Source of the DNA: Yoonia sp.
GTDB lineage: Bacteria; Pseudomonadota; Alphaproteobacteria; Rhodobacterales; Rhodobacteraceae
Reading direction: 5' to 3'
Length of the DNA: 64,000 nt
NCBI RefSeq assembly: GCF_014859355.1
Contig: NZ_JACUUJ010000010.1
Span: 1-64,000 of the forward strand
The notes below the pieces were generated by a model. The model did no database searches and was not told the origin of the DNA. It worked only from the letters and a program-made list of their open reading frames with translations. How positions within the stretch are numbered: position 1 is the stretch's first letter; each line of letters begins with the position of its first letter. Positions 1-9,091 of this stretch are shown here, in pieces. The position numbers and the translations under genes were made by a program.

Positions 1-17
1 GATCGCGTGTGCTTGTC

Positions 18-698
18 TTATGCTGATCGTTGCTCCCGCGTTATAAAGGAGCCACGATCAGCATAAGAAAAGGCGATGAATTCAAACGACCTCTTTATCT
101 GGGCAAAGGGGTCGGCAAGCGCGTGGGTCTGCAGCGAAAAACATTCGTAGGAAACGGGGCCAGCATAGCCCACCTTTGTCAGGGCATGGATTTGGGGGAT
201 GTTGCCAAGACGGTCATCTTCATCCACCAGAACGCGATGTTCGTCTTCCATATCCTTGATCCCCAGCGCAGGATCAATAACACCCGAGATATGCACAATA
301 CCCGTAAATTCGGGGTAAAACAGGCCGCTGCCGGCCAGCGTGTGGTGAAACGTGTCATGAACCAGTTTGAAACTTCCGGCACCTTCAATGCCCGCTATCG
401 TATCGACCAATTCAGCCTTGGCGCACAAAGAAGACCGCTGAAAGCCCAGTGGCTCCACCAAGGCGACCAGTGCGGCATCCTGTAACATGGGCAGAATTGC
501 TTTCATTGCGACCCGCAAATTCGCCTGCCGTTCGCCGTTGCCAAGACCCGTGCCGTCGTTGCGCGGGATCAGGCTGATGGTTTCAGCGCCAGCCGCCTTT
601 GCAGTTGCAATCAAGGCCCGGACAGCTGTCGCGCGGGCTGGGTCCAGTCCCTCGAACAGGGGGCGATCGATATCATTGCGCAGCTCGACGCCGATGCA
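18..698 (-). pseudogene. Truncated sugar phosphate isomerase/epimerase (TIM barrel)
   Basis: The readable frame resembles the xylose-isomerase-like TIM-barrel family (IolE/IolI/hydroxypyruvate-isomerase type), seen in the segments IGVELRND, HDTFHH, HISGV and GYAGPVSYECFS. The last matches the usual family C-terminal barrel strand. The frame can be followed from about 698 down to the stop at 18-20. The first 20 or so residues of the family are missing, and the frame runs directly into the remnant of a GMC oxidoreductase gene in another frame. The first ATG, at 614, lies inside the domain, and no ribosome site precedes it. I infer a deletion scar, so the protein is probably not made or not functional. 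Neighbouring TRAP and GMC remnants indicate a former catabolic operon for a sugar or polyol. Confidence 0.7.
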
Positions 699-1099
699 GC
701 CAAGCCGCGTTCATTGTTTTCGGCGCGTTTGAACAGCGAAAGCACGTCATCACACCCCCAACAGTCGTTGCCCATCTGCCGCCAACGGTCATAGTCTTGC
801 GGCTGTCCGCGCACATAAAGCAAACCATTCAGCGACGAAGCCCCCCCCAGCACCTTGCCACGCGGCCAGTCGATCGCGCGCCCGTTCAACCCCGGATCGG
901 GTTCGGTGCGGTAACACCAATCCAGCGTCGGGTTATGCATCGTCTTGAAATAACCGACAGGAATGTGAATCCACGGGTTCCAGTCGCGCCCACCCGCTTC
1001 CAACAGCACAACCATGTTAGCTTAAATGGCGCTTAGCCGGTTGGCAATAACGCACCCGGACGACCCCGCGCCGATAACCACATAATCTGCTTCCACCAA
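699..1099 (-). pseudogene. GMC family oxidoreductase remnant (choline dehydrogenase-like)
   Basis: A start codon TTG (1099) or GTG (1096) follows a good AGGAG site. The frame encodes the FAD-binding Rossmann start (VVIGAGSSGCVIANRLS), then a TAA stop at 1022-1024. The same frame resumes at once with VVLLEAGG, the diagnostic GKVLGGASSLNGL and RGQPQDYDRW. The similarity ends at about 699 after ERAENNERG-type residues, where the sequence switches to the isomerase frame. A full enzyme is about 530 residues, so roughly three quarters is gone. This is a pseudogene by both a nonsense codon and a deletion. Family enzymes oxidise alcohols and sugars with FAD. It is transcribed away from the TRAP remnant. 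Confidence 0.85.
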
Positions 1100-1133
1100 G
1101 GCTCCTTCCGATGTGTTGAAAAATTCTGTGCAA

Positions 1134-1148
1134 ATTGATCAGACTAAT
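1134..1148. promoter_or_regulatory. Possible relic GntR/FadR-type operator
   Basis: The 15-mer ATTGATCAGACTAAT is an imperfect inverted repeat around a central A. Eleven of the 15 positions are self-complementary, and the mismatches are purine/pyrimidine-symmetric. It resembles the TTGGTCNGACCAA type of operator bound by FCD-domain GntR regulators. It lies in the space between the divergent oxidoreductase and TRAP remnants, where a local catabolic repressor would bind. No regulator gene is present in the window, so the assignment is an inference. Confidence 0.3.
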
Positions 1149-1214
1149 CTGCATTTTTTGGGACAAAATGTATCGTTAATTGTCGCAAATAGAGGACACG
1201 GTAGCTATCAGTGA

Positions 1215-2090
1215 TTGGATAAAGGGGTTTCCCGCAGGGATTTCTTCAAAACCGCAAGCACTTACGGGATGAGCTCTACACTGCTTGCTGCGGGCACCTT
1301 TGGCGGCGGCCAACCTCGCCCGTGCGGCAGAATCAACCTATGAACGGCGGTTTGCCAAGGAAGCAAAACACACGCTGACATTTGGCGCGTCAGGCTTTAA
1401 TCCGAAAAACCTACTGATCGAACGCGCTAGCGCACTGGAATTCGCGCGCAAAATCGAAGCGCAGACCTATGGGGAAATTCGTGTGGATTTCATCGGCAAC
1501 AACCAGATTTACGGTCAGTTGCCCTGCGTCCAAAAACCCCGCAGGGCATCACCGATATCTATGCGGCCTCTACGCAAAACTCTGCTGGCGGCGCGCCTTA
1601 CCTGAACGTTCAGGACTATGCGTTCATGTTTCCGGGCCGGGCGTCGCATCATCATTTTCTGTATCATCCCAAAAGTCAGGAAATCCTGCGCGACCACTAT
1701 GAAAAAATGTATTACCTGAAATTCCTGTTCAGCCACTGCGTTGATCTGAAATTCTTTTGCGGGATAGAACACACCGCGATGACCGCGTCGGTTTTTGACA
1801 GTCTGGGCGGTGAATTGCAGGATACCGTGATGGCATAGTCCTATTGGGCGCAAACCCATGTGCAGAACGCGACCGAGGCCGCGTTGGTCAAGACGGGCGG
1901 TTTCGATGATCCGCAATTGCCCAATACGATCTTTGCCGAAAACAACGTGCGGGTGGCCTTCCTTGATGATGCGGAAATCAGAAAGGCCGAAGAAATGTGT
2001 TCGCCTGAATATCAGCCGCAACTGTGGACACAGTGGCGTGATCGTCTGAACGGCTGGGCCGCTGGTGGAAAGGCTGACAAGCCGTCGCTA
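1215..2090 (+). pseudogene. TRAP transporter substrate-binding protein DctP, frameshifted
   Basis: The N-terminus reads as a twin-arginine signal (SRRDFFKTAS). The frame shifts by one near 1310 into AESTYERRFAKEAKHTLTF and IGNNQIYGQL, then shifts back near 1520 into TPQGITDIYAASTQNSAGG. It continues through FMFPGRASHHHFLYHP to a TAG stop at 1836-1838. The same frame resumes with SYWAQTHVQN and ends around EYQPQLWTQWRDRL. Together these match a whole periplasmic solute receptor of about 370 residues of the DctP family. Two frameshifts and one nonsense codon make it a clear pseudogene. The usual start codon also seems lost, because only TTG is available and it sits far from a ribosome site. Confidence 0.88.
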
Positions 2091-2242
2091 AGCAGAAAAG
2101 GATTTCGCCGGCCGCCGCAGTTCAGGGGAGGGTGGGCCAATATCATTCTGGTCCGATACGGGCGCGCTCTTTGCCGCCTTTGCAAGCCAGGATTCCTGGG
2201 CAATCCGCGAGGCGCTGCTGTTCGCGGCGATTTCCGGGGTCT

Positions 2243-2506
2243 CATTCGGCCACCGCCGCAGCGGGCGGCACGGTGGGCATTATCATTCCGCCGTCGATCA
2301 TTTTCACCGTTTACGGGTGCTTGATGAACCTGCCGATTTCAGAGCTTTTCCTCGCGGGCATTATTCCCGGTGCGATGATGGTGATCGGCATGCAATTTGC
2401 CTGCTGGATCATCTGCCGGATCAACGGCTGGGGCTATCTGATTCGGCTGCAACTGGATCAATTGCAAGATGCGGCGCAGAAATTGGGACAGCTGGTGCCA
2501 GTCTGA
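2243..2506 (+). pseudogene. TRAP transporter large permease DctM, internal remnant
   Basis: The readable part contains the DctM motif TAAAGGTVGIIIPPSI followed by MNLPISELFLAGIIPGAMM and CRINGWGY, all typical of the large TRAP membrane subunit. Only about 80 of the usual 430 residues remain. The bases between 2090 and 2243 hold short out-of-frame scraps, possibly also from the permease (GALFAAF, LLFAAISGV). No intact DctQ is visible. The last 20 codons before the stop at 2504-2506 do not look like DctM. With the DctP remnant this shows that the transporter was lost by deletion as well as by point decay. Confidence 0.75.
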
Positions 2507-2513
2507 CCTAGCG

Positions 2514-3836
2514 CTAGTCTGCCGCCAGAGTCGCACCGCTTGTGATCAGTGAAGGAACAATCTGCTGAATGGTGCGATTCCAACGGGTCACAGGCTGTTC
2601 AGCAATAAAAACAATGTCGTTTGGTCGCAGTTCCATGCGGGTGGCCAACACCAAATTGGTCACATTGCGGGCATCCAACTGCCACGCGGTAACAACATCT
2701 GTCCCGGGCGTGCCGCGCAACACATAAATCTGTGACGGGTTGCCTGTTTCAGGGGAAAGGCCAGCCCCCGAAAACAACGCATCCGCCAACGACGCCGCCC
2801 GCCCAAACGGTAGCGCAAACCGCCCGGGCCGGGCGACTTCACCTGTCAGATACACATGGTCGCGCGCCACCGCATCCAGCGCGACCAAGTCCTCAAAATT
2901 TGCCCGGCGCTGCGTCATTTCCATGTTCAGTGCCGCGAGCGCCTGTGCTTGGCCTTGTTGTTGGACCTGCGCCAATATAACCTGTTGTTCAAAATACACC
3001 TGCGCCTGATCAAGGGAAAACGCTGTATCGACGAAAACATGATCACCCGCCAGCAGCCGGGTTTTCTGATGGTGTGGCTGACCACGATACGCCGGCAGCG
3101 GGATCTGAAACAGCGTCCCGTCACGGAAAATTCGAATGGAGGTTGACCCGGGATCATCGCTGGCAATGCCGCCCGCACGGGTCACGGCCGCGTCCAAATA
3201 AAGCGGAGTCAGATTGATCGGGATAATCACCGGATTTATCACGGCGCCGCCAACTGTGACATGCTGCGAATTGAACTCCACGATTTCCATGGTGAACGTC
3301 GGTTCAATCCCGGTTTGCGCAAAGCTTTGGAACAGCTGGGCCTGCGCTTGTTCCAATGTCATCCCCGACAAGCCAACGCGCGCACCATCCGGCATGGCAA
3401 TCGCGCCGTCATCCTGCACAAGATACCGCTGACGGCGGTCCGACTGCGCCAGCAAACCCGTCCGGTCAGGCATCGGCAGGGCCGCCGATTTCGTGACCAG
3501 GTCAACCACATCGCCAACGCCAATCCGGTAGGGGCCAGGATCAGATGCCGGTGGTGGCCTGTTGACCAAGATGGGCGGACGCACCTGCGCCAAAAGGCTA
3601 GTTTCCAGTGCGGCCCCCGACGCGCGCCCAAGCCCTGAAACAGACGCCACCTGAAAAAACACCTCTGGCACCTTCTTTGGCTGATAGGGTGACAGGTTGG
3701 CAGCGGTCACAGCTTGCATCGTCAGGGGGACAACGCGAACATCCTGCTGGTCGCCCTTCACTTGTGGAGAGATGTAGGCAACCCCACAGCCGTTCAACAA
3801 CAATATAATGACGCCTAGAACAGGCCATTTCAGCAT
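2514..3836 (-). CDS. Polysaccharide export outer-membrane lipoprotein (OPX/Wza-like)
   Basis: The product has 440 residues from the ATG at 3836. A longer frame begins further upstream, but this start places a lipoprotein signal with lipobox LLNGC (C17) at the N-terminus. A Poly_export domain begins near residue 99 (PYRIGVGDVVDLV). SLBB-type beta-grasp repeats follow near residue 193 (VTVGGAVINP) and residue 328 (VYLTGEVARPG). OPX proteins form the outer-membrane channel for capsule or exopolysaccharide. No inner-membrane polymerase, co-polymerase or ATPase gene adjoins it, so it is an orphan here. A capsule-type permease lies 15 kb away at 19111-19932. The stop lies in the palindrome CTAGCGCTAG, directly after the DctM remnant on the other strand. 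Confidence 0.9.
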   Translation of the reverse strand: MLKWPVLGVIILLLNGCGVAYISPQVKGDQQDVRVVPLTMQAVTAANLSPYQPKKVPEVFFQVASVSGLGRASGAALETSLLAQVRPPILVNRPPPASDPGPYRIGVGDVVDLVTKSAALPMPDRTGLLAQSDRRQRYLVQDDGAIAMPDGARVGLSGMTLEQAQAQLFQSFAQTGIEPTFTMEIVEFNSQHVTVGGAVINPVIIPINLTPLYLDAAVTRAGGIASDDPGSTSIRIFRDGTLFQIPLPAYRGQPHHQKTRLLAGDHVFVDTAFSLDQAQVYFEQQVILAQVQQQGQAQALAALNMEMTQRRANFEDLVALDAVARDHVYLTGEVARPGRFALPFGRAASLADALFSGAGLSPETGNPSQIYVLRGTPGTDVVTAWQLDARNVTNLVLATRMELRPNDIVFIAEQPVTRWNRTIQQIVPSLITSGATLAAD

Positions 3837-3921
3837 CGGATTCTCCGTGCGGCGCAATGGCGGCTTATATCCGCATCGCGTTTTGTCCCGATCGCTTGGC
3901 AACCAGGTTTACCTTCCTTGA

Positions 3922-4122
3922 TCAGACGGTTTTGCCGCCGCGACCAGTGAAAACCAGAAAAATGACGGCAAGAGCGTCCAGAATGATCATACCCATGTTT
4001 GCCCCATCCAACGCGTCAAGGATGTGATCCCTTGCCACCGTGTCTCATGGCAAGGCATTTTGCGCAGTTGCATCAACCGCACCGATCAAAACCAAAAGCC
4101 CGGCTATAAAAAGAGATTTCAT
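3922..4122 (-). pseudogene. Small exported/membrane protein ORF with internal TGA
   Basis: An ATG at 4122 follows AAGGA at good spacing and opens a signal-peptide-like sequence (MKSLFIAGLLVLIGAVDATA). After 25 codons there is a TGA at 4045-4047. The same frame then continues for 40 codons, including a hydrophobic stretch (MIILDALAVIFLVF), to a second TGA at 3922-3924. One TGG-to-TGA change would explain the break. Alternatively the first 25-residue peptide is the product, or the whole is chance. No family is recognised. The rest of 3837-4284 shows no other convincing gene. Confidence 0.35.
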
Positions 4123-4284
4123 GAAGCAATTCCTTGGTCGCAGAGTCATCCCAATTACGTAACCAAAGACCGTTAAAAAGAGATTAATTTTTCCACCCCG
4201 GCATTTCCGCGTCCTTTTCCTGGGCATGGCAACACCCCGTTAATGTAAATCGTCCACACTTACAGCGAAGATGGTGGGAATCAG

Positions 4285-6336
4285 GTGATGAAATCGATCA
4301 GGCACTGCCAAAGCTGGATGTCGCGTCTGATCAGGCGCCGAAATCCAGAGCATTTGTGGGTTCACCATGCCTTGGCGCTTGTTGTGATCATGGGGCTTTT
4401 TGCGGCCATCTACACGACCAACAAAAAGATCGTCGCGCATGGCACGCTGACCACGCACACCCTCCATCTTGTGAACGTGCAAATGACGTCTGACGCGGCA
4501 CTTTTGCTGGCCGCCGAACAATTTGTTTCCGGGGCAGATACTGATGCCGCCGGACTGAATGCCGCCATAGCCCGGTTTCAAAATGCGTATTCGGCACCTG
4601 CTCAATCTGGGTTTTTGTCATCTGCGACACAGCAATCATATTTCACCAATGACGCAGAATTAGACAGCAACACCACACAATACCTAGCCTTGGCAAAAGG
4701 CCTGGCAACACAAACCCTTGACGCCCAGTCAGAGGCGCTGCTGGCTTTGCATGCATTTCATCAAACTGAAATGCACGCCAAACATCAGACTTTGCTGGAT
4801 CATGTCGCCGCGACCGGCGCAAAGCAGGCGCAGCACCTTGTGGATATACAGCGAAGACTTCTGGCCGTTTCCGCCATCGTCTTGCTGGCAGAGACATTTT
4901 TGATCTTTATGCCGGCGCAGCGAACCTTCAGGAACACAATCGCAGAATTACGCCAAAAATCGGCAGTTCTGGAAAAGTCGAAGAATCAGTTGACGAAGCT
5001 GAACCAGAAGCTTGAATATGTGGCCCACCATGACAATCTGACGGGGCTTCCCAATCGCAGTTCGGTGCTAAAGCACTTGAACAAAGTTATTCAAGCCAAG
5101 CCGACACCAGCCATAGGTGTGCTTTTCGTTGGTATTGACGACTTTAAATCTTTGAATGATGCAGCCGGTCACAATTCTGGCGACTTAGTCCTGCAGGCAG
5201 TGGCTGATAGGCTCCAAAGCTGCATCGACAGCGAAGACATGGTAGCCCGTGTGGGCGGAGATGAATTTGTCCTTGTCACCTTTGAACCACCCGCGATAAT
5301 CGCAGACCGGTTAACCCGAATTCTGGCAGAACCATTTTATATTGCCGGGCGTAAACTGCCACTACAAGTCAGCATCGGATATCTTGGGTCCGAAGACAGC
5401 CAAGCAGAAGAACAGTCACTGATCGCTAACGCTGGGATCGCCCTGCGCGCTGCCAAAGCTTTTGGTGGAAACCGAATCCAGGCTTTCACACCCGCCCTCC
5501 GGCACGAGATGGAAGCGATTCAAAAGCTCCAACTCGAACTGCCTCATGCCATCGAAAGCGGACAGATTGAACCGTGGTTCCAACCCCAGATCCGGCTGTC
5601 TGACGGAAAAATGCACGGTGCAGAGGTGCTGGCCCGCTGGCGCCACCCGATTCATGGGCTACTGTTACCGGATAAGTTCCTGCCCGCCGCCGTGCGTGCC
5701 GGGTTGATGATCGAACTCGACCACGCCATTTGGCATTCCGCAATGAACCTTCTGCAAAAATGGCAATGCAATGGCACTGTGATTCCTCAGATTTCCCTAA
5801 ATGCGGCCCCCGAGACAATTTCTGATCCACACCTGATGGAACGCTTTTTATTTCTGCTCCACCTCAACGGAGTTAGCGCAAAGCAGATCATCATCGAAGT
5901 CCTGGAAACGACAATCATTAACGGCAATGATGACATGGCGTCGATAAATATCGATTCGCTCGCGGAATGCGGCATCGCACTTGAACTTGACGATTTTGGC
6001 ACTGGTTACGCCTCTTTGTCCAAGTTGACCCAACTTCCACTATCAGGAATAAAACTGGATCGGTCGCTAGTATCGCCTTTGCCAGACGCAGCGGCCAATA
6101 GTGTCGTTCGCGCCATTCTGGCACTTGCCGGTGAACTTAACCTGCAAGTCGTCGCAGAGGGAATCGAACAAAACGAACAGGCGCGATCACTTAACGCACA
6201 GGGATGTGCCATTGGCCAAGGCTACGGTTTTGCACGTCCGATGTCGGCGGATGATTTTCAAACCTGGCTCTGCGACAAGGCGGTCGCGCCATCAGGCAAT
6301 ACCGCTCACCGATCAGCAATTTTTACCTGGGCTTGA
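4285..6336 (+). CDS. Membrane GGDEF/EAL cyclic-di-GMP protein
   Basis: The product has 683 residues; the start is GTG 4285 or the ATG directly after it. A transmembrane helix at about residues 27-45, a periplasmic segment of about 145 residues and a second helix near 190-212 form a sensor module. A short coiled coil leads to a GGDEF domain with intact VGGDEF, then an EAL domain. The EAL domain has EVL in place of EAL, ISLNAAP, EVLETT, DDFGTGYASL, IKLDRS and AEGIEQ, so the metal and catalytic residues look complete. The protein may both make and degrade cyclic di-GMP, or one domain may regulate the other. No partner gene is adjacent, and the input signal is unknown. Confidence 0.93.
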   Translation: MMKSIRHCQSWMSRLIRRRNPEHLWVHHALALVVIMGLFAAIYTTNKKIVAHGTLTTHTLHLVNVQMTSDAALLLAAEQFVSGADTDAAGLNAAIARFQNAYSAPAQSGFLSSATQQSYFTNDAELDSNTTQYLALAKGLATQTLDAQSEALLALHAFHQTEMHAKHQTLLDHVAATGAKQAQHLVDIQRRLLAVSAIVLLAETFLIFMPAQRTFRNTIAELRQKSAVLEKSKNQLTKLNQKLEYVAHHDNLTGLPNRSSVLKHLNKVIQAKPTPAIGVLFVGIDDFKSLNDAAGHNSGDLVLQAVADRLQSCIDSEDMVARVGGDEFVLVTFEPPAIIADRLTRILAEPFYIAGRKLPLQVSIGYLGSEDSQAEEQSLIANAGIALRAAKAFGGNRIQAFTPALRHEMEAIQKLQLELPHAIESGQIEPWFQPQIRLSDGKMHGAEVLARWRHPIHGLLLPDKFLPAAVRAGLMIELDHAIWHSAMNLLQKWQCNGTVIPQISLNAAPETISDPHLMERFLFLLHLNGVSAKQIIIEVLETTIINGNDDMASINIDSLAECGIALELDDFGTGYASLSKLTQLPLSGIKLDRSLVSPLPDAAANSVVRAILALAGELNLQVVAEGIEQNEQARSLNAQGCAIGQGYGFARPMSADDFQTWLCDKAVAPSGNTAHRSAIFTWA

Positions 6337-6393
6337 GGAATAGTTGCACAGGCCGTATCTGGAACCCAGACTGCCAATACAAAAGGATCAGCC

Positions 6394-7005
6394 ATGGCGA
6401 ATTTTCTTTACCAGAACGACCTGCCGGATGGGCTTGATCTTGGGCCGGTTGTTGCAATCGACTGCGAAACAATGGGCCTGAACCCGCATCGTGACCGGCT
6501 TTGCCTGATCCAGATGTCGGGCGGCGATGGAAATTGCCACCTGGTGCAGGTGGCCGTCGGGCAAACTGCGGCTCCCAATTTGTGTAAAATGTTAAAAGAC
6601 CCCGCAGTATTGAAACTGTTCCACTTTGGCCGTTTTGATATTGCCGCGCTTTATAACAGGTTTGGCGCATTGGCAGCGCCGGTTTATTGCACAAAAATTG
6701 CATCAAAGCTGGTCCGCACATTCACTGACCGCCATGGTCTGAAGGTTCTTTTGCAAGACATGATTGGTATCGATATTTCAAAACACCAACAGCAAAGCGA
6801 CTGGGGTGCCGAAACGCTTACGGATGCGCAACTGGCCTATGCTGCGTCTGATGTATTGTATCTGCACCAATTGAAAGACGCATTTGATGTGATGCTAGCG
6901 CGGGAAGGCCGCACAGATCTTGCACAGGCCTGTTTTGAATTTCTACCGACGCGGGCGCATCTTGATCTGGCGGGTTGGCCCGAAGTCGACATATTTTCGC
7001 ACTAA
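6394..7005 (+). CDS. rnd: Ribonuclease D, short form
   Basis: A 203-residue DEDD-family 3'-5' exoribonuclease. The motifs are D23 and E25 (AIDCETMGL), D82 (HFGRFDIAAL), and Y149 and D153 (YAASDVLYL), which give the DEDDy pattern. It has only the exonuclease fold and lacks the HRDC domains of the E. coli enzyme, as is common in alphaproteobacteria. Its role would be tRNA 3' trimming or RNA turnover. The ATG follows AAGGA. The stop overlaps the next start as TAATG, so it is translationally linked to kdsD and the lpt genes. Confidence 0.92.
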   Translation: MANFLYQNDLPDGLDLGPVVAIDCETMGLNPHRDRLCLIQMSGGDGNCHLVQVAVGQTAAPNLCKMLKDPAVLKLFHFGRFDIAALYNRFGALAAPVYCTKIASKLVRTFTDRHGLKVLLQDMIGIDISKHQQQSDWGAETLTDAQLAYAASDVLYLHQLKDAFDVMLAREGRTDLAQACFEFLPTRAHLDLAGWPEVDIFSH

Positions 7006-7973
7006 TGGTCGATCATGCGAAACTATTGATGACGGCACGGCGCGTCATTACCGACGAGGCAGAGGCGCTGAGGCAACTTTCTGACGGGCTTGGCGAAAGC
7101 TTTGCGCTGGCTGTAGATCTGTTGTTAAAGACCAAAGGCCGCGTCATCGTATCGGGCATGGGAAAATCCGGGCACATTGCCCGCAAAATTGCCGCAACCT
7201 TTGCCAGCACAGGCACACCGGCGCAGTTTGTCCATCCAGCCGAGGCGAGCCATGGCGATCTGGGTATGCTGACACGCGGTGATGTTGTCATGGTTCTGTC
7301 AAATTCGGGCGAAACGCCAGAGTTGGCCGATATCGTCGCCTATACCCGTCGCTTTCAGATTCCGCTCATTGGCGTCGCGAGCAGGCCTGACAGCACATTG
7401 ATCAAACAGGCAGACATCGGCCTGTTGCTACCGCGCCTGCAAGAGGCCTGCGGCATTGGCGTAGTGCCAACCACATCAACCACAATGACGCTGGCGCTGG
7501 GTGACGCGCTGGCCGTCGCGCTCATGGAACATCGCGCGTTCACGCCTGAAAATTTCCGCGAATTCCACCCTGGCGGCAAACTCGGGGCGCAACTTTCCCG
7601 GGTGCGGGACTTGATGCACATCGGCGATTCGATGCCACTGGTCGGAACTTCAACGCCGATGAAAGAGGCGCTTCTTGTTATTAGTCAAAAAGGTTTTGGC
7701 GTTGTTGGCGTGACCGATGGTGATGCCCGGCTTGTCGGGATCGTCACCGACGGTGACCTGCGTCGCCATATGGATGGTCTGCTTGACCGGACAGCAGGTC
7801 AAATCATGACGGCCAACCCAACAACAGTCGCACCCGACGCGCTGGCCGAAGAAGCCGTTGGCCTGATGAACGCGCGGGCGATTACCTGTCTTTTTGCGGT
7901 CGACCCTGAAGGAAATGGAAAGATCGCCGGCATATTGCACATTCATGACTGCCTGCGCGTTGGGGTTGCCTGA
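7005..7973 (+). CDS. kdsD: Arabinose-5-phosphate isomerase (KdsD/KpsF)
   Basis: This enzyme converts ribulose 5-phosphate to arabinose 5-phosphate, the first step to Kdo of LPS. The start is the ATG overlapping the previous stop, giving 322 residues; an in-frame TTG 30 bases upstream is less likely. A SIS domain is marked by SGMGKSGHIARK (residues 50-61) and SNSGET (99-104), and the region near residue 146 carries the PTTSTT motif. Two CBS domains follow from about residue 205. It is followed after two bases by lptC, so Kdo synthesis and LPS transport are co-expressed here. kdsB lies at 17384-18184. Confidence 0.95.
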   Translation: MVDHAKLLMTARRVITDEAEALRQLSDGLGESFALAVDLLLKTKGRVIVSGMGKSGHIARKIAATFASTGTPAQFVHPAEASHGDLGMLTRGDVVMVLSNSGETPELADIVAYTRRFQIPLIGVASRPDSTLIKQADIGLLLPRLQEACGIGVVPTTSTTMTLALGDALAVALMEHRAFTPENFREFHPGGKLGAQLSRVRDLMHIGDSMPLVGTSTPMKEALLVISQKGFGVVGVTDGDARLVGIVTDGDLRRHMDGLLDRTAGQIMTANPTTVAPDALAEEAVGLMNARAITCLFAVDPEGNGKIAGILHIHDCLRVGVA

Positions 7974-7975
7974 CG

Positions 7976-8578
7976 ATGCGCCCCTCCGACAACCTGCATT
8001 CCCAGATTGTCGGCTGGGCTAAAATCATCCTGCCGCTTGCGGCACTTGGACTTTTATCAACGCTTTTTTTGCTTGCGCGCAGCCCATCCAGTCAATTTGA
8101 CATACCTTTTGCCGAAATCGCGGAAATAGCCCGTGATCAGCGGATCATATCGCCACAATTTTCCGGCCTGACCGACGAAGGCGCGATCGTCACCATCGCC
8201 GCACGCAGCGCCCAGCCAGACGCGGTGCGACCCGACACCGTGCAGATTGATGCGTTGACCATGCGGATGGAAAACCTTGATGGCAGCACCCTGGTCGTCT
8301 CTGCAACCCGTGGCGAACTGGACGGCAGAGACCGGATCGCACGGTTTATGGGGCTGGCGCGGCTGGAAACATCAACCGGGTTTGAGATGGAAACCAACGG
8401 CCTGATCGCAGAACTTGACACTGGGGTTGTCACCTCGGATGGGTTGCTGGAAATCCGCGCGCCTTTTGGTGAACTGACCGCTGGCAAAGTGACGTTCAAG
8501 ATGACGCAAGATCAGACAGGGCAGCAGATGCTTTTCACCGACGGGGTCCGGCTGATATACCGACCGCAGATTGACTGA
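7976..8578 (+). CDS. lptC: LPS export bitopic protein LptC
   Basis: A 200-residue protein with one N-terminal transmembrane helix (about residues 14-34) and a periplasmic beta-rich domain of the LptC/DUF1239 type. The identification rests on length, topology and position between kdsD and lptA-lptB more than on strong motifs. LptC joins the LptB2FG ATP-driven extractor to the periplasmic bridge LptA. Its ATG lies two bases after the kdsD stop. Confidence 0.87.
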   Translation: MRPSDNLHSQIVGWAKIILPLAALGLLSTLFLLARSPSSQFDIPFAEIAEIARDQRIISPQFSGLTDEGAIVTIAARSAQPDAVRPDTVQIDALTMRMENLDGSTLVVSATRGELDGRDRIARFMGLARLETSTGFEMETNGLIAELDTGVVTSDGLLEIRAPFGELTAGKVTFKMTQDQTGQQMLFTDGVRLIYRPQID

Positions 8579-8605
8579 ACGCCCAAGCAATAGGAACAGT
8601 ATGCC

Positions 8606-9091
8606 GTGACGAAATTCTTTGCCTTTACAGTTGCCCTGTTCCTGATTGGCACGGCCGCCAGCATCGCACAATCCAATGTAAACCTGGGCGGGATTAACGT
8701 TGATCCATCCGCCGCGATCGAGGTGACCGCAGACAGCTTAAGCGTGGACCAAGATACCGGCACCGCTGTTTTCAGCGGAAAGGTCTTAATTTCACAAGGT
8801 GAATTGCGTCTGTCTGCCAACAGGGTCGAGGTGATTTATAGCGATGAAACCGGCGATATCACGCGTTTGATTGCCACCGGCGACGTCTTGTTCGTCACTG
8901 ATACCGACGCCGCAGAAGCGCAGAACGCCGACTATGACATCACTGCTGGTATTTTGACACTGACGGGCGATGTGATGCTGACACAAGGGGCCAGCGCCAT
9001 TTCAGCGGGCCGTATGGTGCTGAATGTCGCAACCGGCGCGGCAACCATGGATGGCCGCGTGCGGACAGTCCTTCAGCAAGGCAACAACTGA
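8606..9091 (+). CDS. lptA: LPS transport periplasmic protein LptA
   Basis: A 161-residue exported OstA-type protein that starts with GTG at 8606. The signal peptide ends near ASIAQS. The mature part has the repeated beta-jellyroll pattern (IEVTADSLSVDQDTG, AVFSGKVLISQGEL, ANRVEVIYSD), which is characteristic of the family. It carries LPS across the periplasm between LptC and LptD. It ends in NN and its TGA overlaps the lptB ATG (TGATG). Confidence 0.92.
   Translation: MTKFFAFTVALFLIGTAASIAQSNVNLGGINVDPSAAIEVTADSLSVDQDTGTAVFSGKVLISQGELRLSANRVEVIYSDETGDITRLIATGDVLFVTDTDAAEAQNADYDITAGILTLTGDVMLTQGASAISAGRMVLNVATGAATMDGRVRTVLQQGNN

Noticed and set aside
3922-4122. Selenocysteine decoding of the TGA in the small ORF
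   Set aside because: No selenocysteine insertion hairpin or selenoprotein family match is visible, and an ordinary nonsense change explains it.
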